Source: Lachnospiraceae bacterium
GTDB taxonomy: Bacteria > Bacillota > Clostridia > Lachnospirales > Lachnospiraceae
Length of the DNA: 64,000 nucleotides
Direction: 5' to 3'
NCBI GenBank assembly: GCA_017544835.1
Contig: JAFYDI010000110.1
Location: forward strand, 1 to 64,000
Position numbers and translations under genes: made by a program. Of the stretch, positions 25,078 to 33,719 are shown one piece after another (the first letter of the stretch is position 1; the number at the start of each line of letters is the position of its first letter). The notes under the pieces were generated by a model. It was not told where the DNA came from and did no database searches. It saw only the letters and a program-made list of their open reading frames with translations.

Positions 25078-25134
25078 CTTAAGAACAACATTCCCATCGG
25101 CGTTGACAAGATGCCGATTAGGACGAAATTTTGA
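25078..25134 (+). pseudogene. Possible remnant of an AAA/PD-(D/E)XK (DUF1703-type) gene start
   Basis: After AAAAAGGAGTCGTAT, a spot where a start codon would be expected, lies CTT followed by an in-frame KNNIPIGVDKMPIRTKF and a stop. NIPIGVD near the start is typical of the AAA-ATPase-like DUF1703 family common in these bacteria. Too short to be sure; could be chance. The 213-bp gap otherwise holds only the promoter region of the next gene. Confidence 0.25.
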
Positions 25135-25269
25135 TTGTTTGTAATTTGGCAAAGAGATTTACAAGGGCACTGAGGTTCTTTTTTTGTGCAAAAAACATAT
25201 ATAACCGATTGCGATATATTATTAAGCATTGTGTGAATGTAAGATGTCTCTTGTCGGGAGGTCAGAGTA

Positions 25270-26016
25270 ATGAAATACAAGAATGCAAGAGATATCTTTC
25301 CGGAGAAACTCCTTAAACAGATTCAAAAATATGTATCGGGAGAAACCATCTATATTCCGGCCGGAGATGAGAAAAAAGACTGGGGAGCAACCTCAGGATA
25401 TCAGCAGTTCATTCGTGAGCGAAATGCCGATATCAGGGAAGCTTTTCAGAACGGAAAAACTATTGAAGCATTAATGGATCAGTACTCACTTTCTTACGAC
25501 TCTATCAAGAAAATTGTTTACAGTAAGAAGGAGATTACTATGCTTAAATATAGCGCAACAGTAGAATCTGCCATTGCATATGGCAAAGAAAAAAAGATGG
25601 ATGCATGGGTGCATCTTTTCCTCAATGAAGAGGGAAGAAACATTCCTTTTTCCGACGGGCTTAAGCTTTGTGACAGATACTTTTTCAGCCCTGCCGAGTT
25701 CCCCGTAAGATTCTTTAAGAGGTGCTCGGGCCCTGAAGAGAATATGAAATACCGTGTTGATAAAGACTGGTGGGAACATAAGATTTCCGAGCTTGAAAAG
25801 GCTGTTAAGGCCGGAATTGAGATGCCGCCCATTATCGTTCACTACGTCGACGGTGAATTTGAATTAAATGACGGCAACCATAGGCTTCAGGCATATCAGG
25901 ACTTAGGCATAGAGAAAGCCTGGACCATTATCTGGATCACGGAAGAACAGGAATTAAAAGATTTTATGTGCAAATACGGAGACTATATTAAGGATTGCAC
26001 AGTAGTAAGAAGATAG
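25270..26016 (+). CDS. Mor-like (CD3324 family) HTH fused to ParB-like domain
   Basis: 248 residues. Residues 1-90 (MKYKNARDIFPEKLLKQIQKY, TIYIPAGDEKKDWG, SLSYDSIKKIV) resemble the CD3324/Mor-activator-like DNA-binding family, normally a stand-alone protein of about this length. Residues about 100-248 carry a ParB/Srx-type motif, ELNDGNHRLQAYQDLGI, with the GxxR-like HR pair. ParB-type folds bind CTP/ATP or act as nucleases or kinases. The ribosome site is GGGAGGTCAGAGTA. A P-loop kinase gene follows after 15 bp, so the two may act together. Function not known. Confidence 0.6.
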   Translation: MKYKNARDIFPEKLLKQIQKYVSGETIYIPAGDEKKDWGATSGYQQFIRERNADIREAFQNGKTIEALMDQYSLSYDSIKKIVYSKKEITMLKYSATVESAIAYGKEKKMDAWVHLFLNEEGRNIPFSDGLKLCDRYFFSPAEFPVRFFKRCSGPEENMKYRVDKDWWEHKISELEKAVKAGIEMPPIIVHYVDGEFELNDGNHRLQAYQDLGIEKAWTIIWITEEQELKDFMCKYGDYIKDCTVVRR

Positions 26017-26031
26017 AACGGAGAAATAAAA

Positions 26032-26535
26032 ATGAAATTATATATTATTACCGGATGCTGCGGCTCCGGAAAGTCTACAATGAAGGATGCTTTGGCTGCC
26101 CTTCTTGATAATAATAAATTTGCCTGCATAGACAGCGACGAAGTCGGTCTTAACTGGTGGGATTACAAGGGAACCGAGCGTGAATCAAAATACAAGGATG
26201 ATACCATGGCTAAGGCAGTAGAAATGGCGGATGGGAAAGACCTTATATTTGTCTCATGTATTAATCCTCAGGATTACATGTCTACTCAGGAAATTCCAGA
26301 GTGCGTTGATTCCACCGAGTTTATCGTTCTTTGCCCGGCGGATGAAGAAATCGTTAAAAGACTTAAAGCCAGACCGGCCGAGAGAGGCTTTACCTCCGAT
26401 GAAATAATTGAGCCTCATGTCGGATTTAACCGCTGGTTCAGAAAGAACAAAGGCAAGTTTTCAATGTTTATTGACAACACGGAGCTTGGGGTTAATGAAA
26501 CGGCGAAGATGATTCAAAAGTTCATTGAGAGATAA
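26032..26535 (+). CDS. P-loop nucleotide/nucleoside kinase-like protein
   Basis: 167 residues. Walker A ITGCCGSGKSTMKDAL at residues 5-20, an acidic pair in CIDSDEVGLNWW, and LID-like Arg residues in VKRLKARPAERGF. The protein resembles small AAA_33/gluconate-kinase-type P-loop enzymes. Substrate unknown. Start follows GGAGAAATAAAA, 15 bp after the Mor/ParB-like gene. Ends before a long hairpin. Confidence 0.72.
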   Translation: MKLYIITGCCGSGKSTMKDALAALLDNNKFACIDSDEVGLNWWDYKGTERESKYKDDTMAKAVEMADGKDLIFVSCINPQDYMSTQEIPECVDSTEFIVLCPADEEIVKRLKARPAERGFTSDEIIEPHVGFNRWFRKNKGKFSMFIDNTELGVNETAKMIQKFIER

Positions 26536-26579
26536 ATTATTAAATATTGTTAAAAGCTTTGGGGGCTGGGTGTCAAGAA

Positions 26580-26617
26580 GGCTGTCACACTAAATTAGTG
26601 CGACAGCCCCTTTAAAT
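26580..26617. terminator. Bidirectional terminator hairpin
   Basis: GGCTGTC (26580-26586) with GACAGCC (26602-26608), extended through CACTAA/TTAGTG with one mismatch. Followed by CCCCTTT on + and preceded by an A-rich and C-rich tract serving the minus-strand gene. Confidence 0.65.
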
Positions 26618-26619
26618 TT

Positions 26620-27288
26620 TTAGATTATTCCAATCGGAATCAGTACCACGAGCAGTATAGCGACAAGTGACCAGAGGCAGATTAAGAAACGATTTCTTTT
26701 GCGAGGTTCCATGTCGGGTACGTAGTTACTTGCAAGGAAGAAGGGTACGTAAGTGGTGATGAATACGGGAAGTACGCCCCACCATTTGTATACCCAGATG
26801 AACGAGTGGTTGGAGGTCGCAGCGAGGAATGACTCGACGAGGGCGAAGAGAAGTGCCATCTCGATAGCGCCTACGAGCTTGCAGCTGATGCCCTTCTTAC
26901 CACCTTTGGTGAAATAACGCTTATTGCGGTCCTCGGGCAGCATCTTGAAGGAAATCATGCCCGCGATTGAGAACATCATGGAGAGCTCCCAGCATACGCC
27001 GACCAAAAGAATAAATGTGGTGGATTCGTTGCTGACCGACCACAGCGGATAACCTGCGAAGTGACCGATTATAGCGTTGCAGATTTCATAGAGCCAATGC
27101 ACACCGTAGAGAGCGACGCCTGCGTACAGAACGTCGTAATTCTTCTTCTGAATGTTAGTCCAGTAGATGTAGAAGACCACGGCGAGAATAAAGATAAAAG
27201 TCCAGTTGAAGTTACCGGTGTCGCGCACCTTGATGGCGTCGACCAAGCTTTTGGACAGTTCGGAACCGTCCCCCCAGAATTGAAACAT
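26620..27288 (-). CDS. Polytopic membrane protein, unknown function
   Basis: 222 residues with about six hydrophobic helices (WTFIFILAVVFYIYW, TTFILLVGVCWELSMMFSIAG, LVAILLVVLIPIGII). The chosen start at 27288 follows AGGGAGGATTTCTT; the longer frame begins in the divergent promoter. No transporter or enzyme signature is recognised. Single-gene unit divergent from the 27390 gene. Confidence 0.6.
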   Translation of the reverse strand: MFQFWGDGSELSKSLVDAIKVRDTGNFNWTFIFILAVVFYIYWTNIQKKNYDVLYAGVALYGVHWLYEICNAIIGHFAGYPLWSVSNESTTFILLVGVCWELSMMFSIAGMISFKMLPEDRNKRYFTKGGKKGISCKLVGAIEMALLFALVESFLAATSNHSFIWVYKWWGVLPVFITTYVPFFLASNYVPDMEPRKRNRFLICLWSLVAILLVVLIPIGII

Positions 27289-27389
27289 AAGAAATCCTCC
27301 CTTCATAACTCTACTATAGCACATACGTGTCGCCGTATCTATGCTATAATATTGACAAAAGAAAGCGCTTCGGCACATCGGAGGTTATG

Positions 27390-27725
27390 ATGCAGGACAG
27401 TCGATACGAATGGGCACGGGCTCGCGACGAACTAGTGCGAAATATAGAGAGGTTGGGCTTTCCGGCTGAACTTGGCGAGATGGTGGCCAAGAACCTTGGG
27501 AGTCCGAAGGCAATGGAGAGGATGAACGCATACCTCTTCTATGTGAAGCCTCGGACTGCGGAGCTGATAGTCGATGAGATGCTTGCCATATGCAGCGATA
27601 TAGACGCCTGGCGAGACAGAAAAGAAGCTCAGGAAGCCAACATGCGCTACAACGAACTGTTAAATCGCGGCTTCGGGATAGAGGAAGACGAGACGGACTT
27701 AAAAGATTACGAAGATTACGAGTAA
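27390..27725 (+). CDS. Small acidic protein, unknown function
   Basis: 111 residues, all helical by appearance and ending in an acidic tail (EDETDLKDYEDYE). The start at 27390 has GGAGG five bases upstream; the adjoining ATG at 27387 is too close. No family recognised. It is 12 bp upstream of the macro-domain gene and probably part of the same transcript, so it may serve that protein. Confidence 0.6.
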   Translation: MQDSRYEWARARDELVRNIERLGFPAELGEMVAKNLGSPKAMERMNAYLFYVKPRTAELIVDEMLAICSDIDAWRDRKEAQEANMRYNELLNRGFGIEEDETDLKDYEDYE

Positions 27726-27737
27726 AGGAGCAGGGGG

Positions 27738-28907
27738 ATGCCTTTTCAGATAGTCAGAAACGATATTACAAAGATGCAGGTGGATGCGATTGTGAACCCG
27801 GCAAGTGGCTTGCCGGGATATGGCGCGGGGATTGATAAGGCGGTGTACGAGGCCGCCGGCGCGGAGGCGCTTTATAAGCGCCGCGCCGAGATAGGCCGCA
27901 TCGAGTGCGGCGCCGCCGCCGTCACCGAAGGCTTCGCCCTCCCTGCGCGCTACATCATCCACACCGTCGGCTGCCCCTGGCGCGACGGTCTGTCGGGAGA
28001 AGAGAACATCATAAGGCTTTGCTACAGAAGTTCTTTTGCCGAGGCGGCAGAACTTGGTATAGAGACTCTCGCAGTGCCGCTTTTGGCTTCCGGCAATTTC
28101 GGATTCCCGAAGGGCATCGCCATGGACATTGCGCTTTCGGAGATTAGAGAATTTCTGGACACGCATGACCTGACCATATACCTTGTCGTATTTGACGACG
28201 AATCTTATTCCTACTCATCGGAGCGATTCGGTGATATCGATGCATATATAGACAGCAATTACGTGGCCGCCGTAACGGATGAGGAGTACGGACATTTCGC
28301 TTTACCGAGTACGAGCTTTTTCTCTGAAGCGGTGAAACGCAAGCCAAGTGAGGACAGGCGCCCCGAAAGGCGTAAAGGCGGACTGTTTAAAAGCATACGC
28401 AAGAGCCTTGAGGCGCAAGTCGAAGATACTAACGATGAAATAGCTGATTTCTCGGTAGGAGCCTCAACTGACGCATGCTCCGCGCCGATGATGGGCATGG
28501 CCGCAGCCGCGCCACAGTCTAAGCCCGCAAAGAGGCTTGAAGACGTAGTCAAGAACCTTGATAAGTCCTTCATGGAGTTAGTCTTCACCTACGCCGACGA
28601 GAAGGGCATCACCGATGTAGAGTTGCAAAAAAAAGCAAACATCAATCGAAAAGCCTTCTCGAAGCTTAAATGCGGCACCACCAAGAACCCGAGCAAGCCT
28701 ACCGCGTTATGCTTTGCGATAGCGCTTGAGCTTAGCCTTGATGAGACCCGCGACTTACTTGCCCGCGCAGGTCTCGCCCTTTCGCCCTGCAGCAGACAGG
28801 ACATTATTATTCAGTACTTTATTGAGCGCGGCGCTTACGATATGTTCGCGGTCAATGAAGCCCTCTTTGCTCACGGCGAGCCGACGATAGGAGACGTAGA
28901 AGCGTAG
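27738..28907 (+). CDS. Macro-domain protein with C-terminal helical HTH-like domain
   Basis: 389 residues. The N-terminal macro domain (residues 1-150) has NDITKMQVDAIVNPAS, GYGAGIDKAVYEAAG, a catalytic-loop AVPLLASGNFGFP and IYLVVF. It binds ADP-ribose-type ligands and may remove ADP-ribose. A low-complexity linker (residues 195-275) leads to a C-terminal domain of about 110 residues (SFMELVFTYADEKGITD, KLKCGTTKNPSKPTALCFAIAL) of Xre-like helical layout. A GC-rich patch spans 27840-27960. The preceding 27390 gene and the vWA gene after it are co-directional. Possible sensor of ADP-ribosylation stress (inference). Confidence 0.82.
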   Translation: MPFQIVRNDITKMQVDAIVNPASGLPGYGAGIDKAVYEAAGAEALYKRRAEIGRIECGAAAVTEGFALPARYIIHTVGCPWRDGLSGEENIIRLCYRSSFAEAAELGIETLAVPLLASGNFGFPKGIAMDIALSEIREFLDTHDLTIYLVVFDDESYSYSSERFGDIDAYIDSNYVAAVTDEEYGHFALPSTSFFSEAVKRKPSEDRRPERRKGGLFKSIRKSLEAQVEDTNDEIADFSVGASTDACSAPMMGMAAAAPQSKPAKRLEDVVKNLDKSFMELVFTYADEKGITDVELQKKANINRKAFSKLKCGTTKNPSKPTALCFAIALELSLDETRDLLARAGLALSPCSRQDIIIQYFIERGAYDMFAVNEALFAHGEPTIGDVEA

Positions 28908-29003
28908 CTATACGATGTCGCCTGACAGGTGACATATACCTTCACAAAACCCGATACAATTACCTCAGAAACAAGACAACAACACATCACGGAGGTAATT
29001 GAT

Positions 29004-29675
29004 ATGAAAGAGAATTTAACCGAACTTGTATTTATCCTTGACAGAAGCGGATCCATGAGCGGACTTGAAGCCGACACCATCGGCGGTTTCAACTCCATGA
29101 TTAAGAAACAGCAGAAGGAAGACGGCGAAGCACTTGTATCCACGGTTCTTTTTGATGACAAGTGTGATGTGCTTCACGACAGAGTTGAAATTTCAAAGAT
29201 TAAGAATATGACCGAGGACGACTACTTCGTAAGAGGCTGCACAGCACTCCTCGACGCAGTAGGCGGCGCGATTCATCACATCGGTAACATTCACAAGTAC
29301 GCAAGAGAGGAAGACCGTCCTTCGAAGACCTTGTTCATCATCACTACAGACGGACTCGAGAACGCAAGCAAGCGTTACAGCTTCGAGGATGTCAAGCAGA
29401 TGATTGAGCGTCAGAAAGAGAAGTACAACTGGGAATTCTTATTCCTCGGTGCCAACATCGATGCTATCGAAGTAGCGCGTAACATGGGTATCAGAAAAGA
29501 CCGCGCAGCCAATTTCATGAGCGACTCCGTCGGCACAGCAGTTAACTACTCGGTTCTTGACAAGGCAATCAGCCGCGCAAGAAAGTGCAAGACCTCAGCC
29601 GAGATGTCCTGCGCCTTTGCCGGAGGCGAATGGAAGGCAGATATCGACGCAGATTTCGAGTCACGCAGGTCATAA
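29004..29675 (+). CDS. von Willebrand factor A domain protein
   Basis: 223 residues, essentially one vWA domain. The MIDAS motif is DRSGSM (Asp 13), with RGCTALLDAVGGAI and ITTDGLENAS as the further metal-site loops. No signal peptide. vWA proteins scaffold metal-dependent protein interactions. Start follows CACGGAGGTAATTGAT. The upstream neighbour is a macro-domain protein with an HTH-like tail, a combination often met in stress-response gene sets. Partner unknown. Confidence 0.85.
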   Translation: MKENLTELVFILDRSGSMSGLEADTIGGFNSMIKKQQKEDGEALVSTVLFDDKCDVLHDRVEISKIKNMTEDDYFVRGCTALLDAVGGAIHHIGNIHKYAREEDRPSKTLFIITTDGLENASKRYSFEDVKQMIERQKEKYNWEFLFLGANIDAIEVARNMGIRKDRAANFMSDSVGTAVNYSVLDKAISRARKCKTSAEMSCAFAGGEWKADIDADFESRRS

Positions 29676-29684
29676 TAATCACCC

Positions 29685-29726
29685 GGTCGGGACAAAGGGC
29701 ACAAGCCTTCGCCCCGACCTTTTTTT
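29685..29726 (+). terminator. Terminator after the vWA gene
   Basis: GGTCGGG (29685-29691) with CCCGACC (29713-29719) and seven T residues. Confidence 0.85.
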
Positions 29727-29795
29727 GCTTTGACAAAGACTTTCTTTTGCTGCAAAATGGTGGTAATGGGAATGAATTTAAACGGAGGAATAAAC

Positions 29796-30545
29796 ATGAA
29801 AATAAAAAGGTTATTGGCGGTTGTCGCCATCATCGGCTTATTAAGCTGCTACGGCTGCGGCAAGGCTGAAGTGAAGCCCGCAAGTGGCGAGACAAGCGTA
29901 TCTCAGGAGACTGCAGGTGGAGCTTCTCAGGCTTCGACAGGAGAGGCTTCGGAGGAAGAAGGCGTTAACTATTCGGAGACTGAGCCCGAACCCGATCCCG
30001 AGGAGATGATAGACTATGGTATCTGCTGCAGCGAGGTAGTAGTAACCGGTATTGAAGATTGGAACTCGGTAGGTAGCACGATTGCGGGATTTACAGACGG
30101 AAGCCTGTTCAGCATAGAATATGAGACGGCCGACGGCACTCAGATTAGCGGAGACTATACGCCCGGCATGCCCGACCAGCTTTCTTTTGAATTTAACACG
30201 GCTACCGGTGAGGTCGTAAGTGCCACATATTACGGATACTACAACGCCCCCGAGGACGTTGCCATAGCCATTGAGGCCTGCGACGCCAACTCATATCTTA
30301 TGGGCGACGACATTATCGGACTTGCGGCTGAGGGCAATTACATAGTAGTCGCCTTCGACCCTAAGAGCGCGAGATTCAATAATACCATCCGAACATATTT
30401 CCTTGAGGGAGGTCAGGACCCTGACGGTTATATTAATGCGGTCAAGAAGAACTTTGAAGGCTCAAGCTACAGCGCAGATACGCTTAAAGGTGATAACTAT
30501 GCGTGCGACGTAATTCAGGGTATTAAGGTTACATGGTACAAGTAA
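29796..30545 (+). CDS. Lipoprotein, unknown function
   Basis: 249 residues. Signal peptide MKIKRLLAVVAIIGLLSCYGCG with a lipobox ending at one of two Cys (LLSC or CYGC). A Ser/Glu/Thr/Ala-rich spacer (residues 25-70) precedes a compact domain rich in acidic residues. No enzyme motif. Start follows AACGGAGGAATAAAC. Upstream DNA contains another TTTCTTTTGC copy. Exposed on the cell surface; no family recognised. Confidence 0.7.
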   Translation: MKIKRLLAVVAIIGLLSCYGCGKAEVKPASGETSVSQETAGGASQASTGEASEEEGVNYSETEPEPDPEEMIDYGICCSEVVVTGIEDWNSVGSTIAGFTDGSLFSIEYETADGTQISGDYTPGMPDQLSFEFNTATGEVVSATYYGYYNAPEDVAIAIEACDANSYLMGDDIIGLAAEGNYIVVAFDPKSARFNNTIRTYFLEGGQDPDGYINAVKKNFEGSSYSADTLKGDNYACDVIQGIKVTWYK

Positions 30546-30569
30546 AATAAAGGAATAGCATACAGATAA

Positions 30570-30607
30570 GCGTGGAAACTTTGAAGGATTCCACGCTTTT
30601 TGCTTTT
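30570..30607 (+). terminator. Terminator after the lipoprotein gene
   Basis: GCGTGGAA (30570-30577) pairs with TTCCACGC (30589-30596), then TTTTTGCTTTTTT. Confidence 0.88.
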
Positions 30608-30716
30608 TTATAATCATTTATTGCGAGGTTTTCAGCATTTTCTTTTATCCGAAATGGTGAAAAGATATAATCAGTATAGTAAGGTATAGAACTATATATT
30701 TAAGGAGGTAAGGGTT

Positions 30717-32321
30717 ATGGCAGTTATGACCAGACCAAATGTATTGGGAACAGACAATGGGGGCAAGTTCTGGGAGCAGGAGTACGAGCGCTTCTACTTA
30801 AAAGTCTACATCCCCGCCACCAAGATTAACGGCAAGGTGCACAATTACACCTTCAGAGCACCGCTTCTTCTTGTATTTGAAGAGGAGAGAAAGAGCAAAG
30901 ACGAAGCCATCAGATTTGCCGAGGATTCGGGACTTGCGCGTATCGCATCAGCGGTAGATTCAAGCGTTCTCTTCGTATATCCGAAGGGCGAGAAGGCTTG
31001 GGAAGGCGCAACCGTAGACCTTTACAAGGACTTAATCGCAGAGATTAAGATGAATCCTTACTACGAGGATGGAATTGTAGAGATTACAGACTTCTTCACA
31101 AGAGAATTCAAGGGTTACTTCGTACGCGGCGCTATTTTCAGAGCGGATATCTACAGCTTCGGTAAGTCGGCCGACTACGTTGCCAAGAACTTACTTAAGA
31201 AGATTGACGGCGAATACCTCTGGGGTCCCGGCGAGATTACTCCCGCTATGTGCTCCATGGAAGGCTTAAGCGTTACACCCGACGTTGAGAGAAAGGACAT
31301 CGCAATCTTAAGCGTCAACAACAGCGCTGTAATCAACGATGCCTTCAAGGCATCAGAGAACGTACTCATCAAGGACAAAGCCGAGTACGAGAAGGACTTC
31401 AAAGCTTTCGTAAGAAAGTTTAAAATGTGGTGCGGCAAGATTGAAATCGAGCCCGACTTTGAGGAGCTTAACATGACCGAGGAGGCAGGCTCCACAGTAG
31501 TTAAGACATCCAAGGCCAACAGAGGCAAGTTTAAGGATACAGAAACTCACGAAGTAGGCTACTTCGCATACTACAACAACGGACTCTTCGATAAGGGCCC
31601 TGTTCCGCTTCTTGTAGGCTTCCACGGCGGCGGAGACTCCACTATGTATTTAACCTTCGTATCGGGCTGGTGGGAAATCTGCCACAGATACGGCTTCTTA
31701 TACGTAGCCATTGAGAACCATCAGGACGTTCCTGCCGAAGAGGCTGTTCAGGTTATCAAAGACCTGCAAAAGAAATACAACATCGACGAGAAACGTATCT
31801 ACGCAACCGGCTTTTCCATGGGAAGCGGCAAGACCTGGGACTGCTTCCATCAGTTCCCCGAAATCTTCGCAGGACTCGCACCCGCAAGTGCGCTTTTCCC
31901 TGTTAAGAACAACATGTTCGGCATGTCCATGGGCGACCCCGGATTTAACACAACCGTCAGCGTTCCCATGTTCTACTCGGGCGGCGAGCTTTCTCACTTA
32001 ACCGAGCTTCCCAAGCAGGGACAGGACGGTATCGAGCGCATGGCTTACCTTGCTTCGGTCAATAAGATTGACAAAGACTTCGCAAGCCTTAAATTCGAAG
32101 ACAAAGAACACTGGGCCGACCCCAACTACGGAATCCCCGGCGACAGAGTCGAGAAGATTCCCGACGAGTCAAGAGGCAGCGTTCTTACAGTCAATTACTA
32201 CAACAGCACCGACGGCGTATGCAGAACCGCTCTCGCAAGCGTAAGCGGTCAGGTACACGAGTGCAGACACCATACCAACGAGAACGCATGGAAGTTTATT
32301 TCACAGTTTTCACGTGATTAA
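30717..32321 (+). CDS. PHB-depolymerase/feruloyl-esterase-like alpha/beta hydrolase
   Basis: 534 residues. N-terminal 270 residues form an accessory beta-rich region. The C-terminal esterase domain has GFHGGGDS (oxyanion), the nucleophile elbow YATGFSMGSGKTW and a late His (VHECRHHTNENAW). Layout matches the LpqC/PHB depolymerase group. No signal peptide, so cytoplasmic. Start behind TTAAGGAGGTAAGGGTT, an unusually strong ribosome site. Codon choice looks highly biased (AAG, GGC, TTC), hinting at high expression. Substrate unknown, perhaps acylated plant sugars. Confidence 0.75.
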   Translation: MAVMTRPNVLGTDNGGKFWEQEYERFYLKVYIPATKINGKVHNYTFRAPLLLVFEEERKSKDEAIRFAEDSGLARIASAVDSSVLFVYPKGEKAWEGATVDLYKDLIAEIKMNPYYEDGIVEITDFFTREFKGYFVRGAIFRADIYSFGKSADYVAKNLLKKIDGEYLWGPGEITPAMCSMEGLSVTPDVERKDIAILSVNNSAVINDAFKASENVLIKDKAEYEKDFKAFVRKFKMWCGKIEIEPDFEELNMTEEAGSTVVKTSKANRGKFKDTETHEVGYFAYYNNGLFDKGPVPLLVGFHGGGDSTMYLTFVSGWWEICHRYGFLYVAIENHQDVPAEEAVQVIKDLQKKYNIDEKRIYATGFSMGSGKTWDCFHQFPEIFAGLAPASALFPVKNNMFGMSMGDPGFNTTVSVPMFYSGGELSHLTELPKQGQDGIERMAYLASVNKIDKDFASLKFEDKEHWADPNYGIPGDRVEKIPDESRGSVLTVNYYNSTDGVCRTALASVSGQVHECRHHTNENAWKFISQFSRD

Positions 32322-32337
32322 TTAAAGCAATATAAGG

Positions 32338-32371
32338 GGCGGCAGGGAAGAAATTCTTTGCCGCCGTTTTT
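32338..32371 (+). terminator. Terminator after the esterase gene
   Basis: GGCGGCA (32338-32344) with TGCCGCC (32359-32365), then GTTTTT. Confidence 0.85.
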
Positions 32372-32455
32372 CATGAAATATAAGGGTTTATTTTGCCATA
32401 TTGCATTTTGAACCGCAAGGCGGTACAGTGTAGACTGTTATTGTAAAATAAATCC

Positions 32456-32492
32456 CGACAAACTTGTCGCGGTTACAAAGTAATCATATAAT
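32456..32492 (+). promoter_or_regulatory. Promoter with overlapping palindrome
   Basis: TTGTCG (32464-32469), 17-bp spacer, TATAAT (32487-32492). The palindrome CGACAA-AC-TTGTCG (32456-32469) covers the -35 box and is a candidate operator. Another palindromic stretch, ACAGT-GTAG-ACTGT, lies further upstream. Confidence 0.5.
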
Positions 32493-32511
32493 GTTTTCAG
32501 AGGGATAACTT

Positions 32512-33588
32512 ATGAAAATCAAATGTGAATATTGCGGTGCAATGATTGAGGATACAGCCGACAAATGTCCCAACTGCGGCGCCGCCAATGTAAATGTTAA
32601 GAGAATGGTCGACAAGACCCCGAAGACCATAGAGGAGCTTAAGGATTGGTATCAGGCGAGAAAGCTTCCGCCTTATGAGACCACACGATTCTTTATTGGA
32701 ATTAATTACGAGAAGCCTAAGGCTTTCGGTATTTATCAGGACGGCAACGAGTTCGTGGTATACAAGAACAAAGCCGACGGCTCCCGCGCTGTTCGATACA
32801 GAGGTACCGACGAGGCTTATGCGGTTAACGAGATATACCTTAAGCTTAAGTCGGAGATTCTTAACCAGAAAGCGCGCAATTCGGGCAGCCGTTCATCTTC
32901 GAGCGGTTCCAAAAGAAGCCCTGAGAATGGCTTTCTATGGACGATTAAGCTTTTTCTGGGACTCGGTGTTTTAGGTGCGCTTCATATGTACGGATTCGGA
33001 ATATTGCGCTCTTTGCTGATTCTGGTGGCATTGGTGACCATTTACCGACTAGGTTCCAAGTTTATTCTTAACAGATATCAGTCTCACACAATAGGCGGAA
33101 CCGTATCACAGTTTAAGGAAGATAACCCGAAGCTTTCAAAGTGGCTTTTATATAGCGTCAGTGATTTCTTTAGCTGGAAGAGACCCACGATAGTCATTCT
33201 GGTGCTGACTATCGTAGCATCGCTAAGCATCGGCGCGGTATACAACACGCCTCATTACTACATTGCCCCCTCGCAAGACACTATGTATGTGTCCTACCAC
33301 GGCGACTGGTATGAGTACGATTCGTACTACGACGATTATACGGCCATCAATTCCGACTACCTTCCCGTAGAGATTCAGAATAATCCTGCGGACTATGAGT
33401 ACGATTGGAAGGAGGGTGAATGGAACTCGGGCATTACCGATTTCAAGAGTTCCCAGGCATATGAAGACAATTACACCACCGATTGGAGTTCGGGCTCGGG
33501 CTCCGGCTGGGATTCCGACTCGGACTATGATTGGGACTCAGGCTCCGACTGGGATTCAGGCGGTTCGGACTGGGACAGCGACTGGTGA
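32512..33588 (+). CDS. Zinc-ribbon membrane protein with Asp-Trp-Ser repeat tail
   Basis: 358 residues. N-terminal zinc ribbon CEYCGAMIEDTADKCPNCGA, a soluble region, a Ser/Gly/Arg linker (about 122-138), then two hydrophobic stretches near residues 143-185 and one near 225-247. The tail beyond residue 300 repeats WDSGS/DWDSD units. Cytoplasmic zinc ribbon plus membrane plus acidic aromatic tail is a layout I do not recognise as a named family. Start follows CAGAGGGATAACTT. Single-gene unit with its own promoter. Confidence 0.65.
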   Translation: MKIKCEYCGAMIEDTADKCPNCGAANVNVKRMVDKTPKTIEELKDWYQARKLPPYETTRFFIGINYEKPKAFGIYQDGNEFVVYKNKADGSRAVRYRGTDEAYAVNEIYLKLKSEILNQKARNSGSRSSSSGSKRSPENGFLWTIKLFLGLGVLGALHMYGFGILRSLLILVALVTIYRLGSKFILNRYQSHTIGGTVSQFKEDNPKLSKWLLYSVSDFFSWKRPTIVILVLTIVASLSIGAVYNTPHYYIAPSQDTMYVSYHGDWYEYDSYYDDYTAINSDYLPVEIQNNPADYEYDWKEGEWNSGITDFKSSQAYEDNYTTDWSSGSGSGWDSDSDYDWDSGSDWDSGGSDWDSDW

Positions 33589-33601
33589 TTATAAGATTTA
33601 C

Positions 33602-33639
33602 AGAGCATGCTCTTAAGGCGTGCTCTTATTTTTTTTTAG
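33602..33639 (+). terminator. Terminator after the zinc-ribbon gene
   Basis: AGAGCATGC (33602-33610) with GCGTGCTCT (33618-33626), then TATTTTTTTTT. Confidence 0.85.
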
Positions 33640-33719
33640 AATTATTTTAGGCTTTATATATTATTCGGTTAAGAAAGATTGTGTATAATCGAATTTGTTA
33701 AGAAAGGTTAGATTAGATT

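Noticed and set aside
25078..25134. Real small gene
   Set aside because: No start codon and only 17 codons; kept only as a weak remnant.
28929..29003. Upstream in-frame start for the vWA gene
   Set aside because: No ribosome site there, whereas ATG 29004 follows a strong GGAGG.
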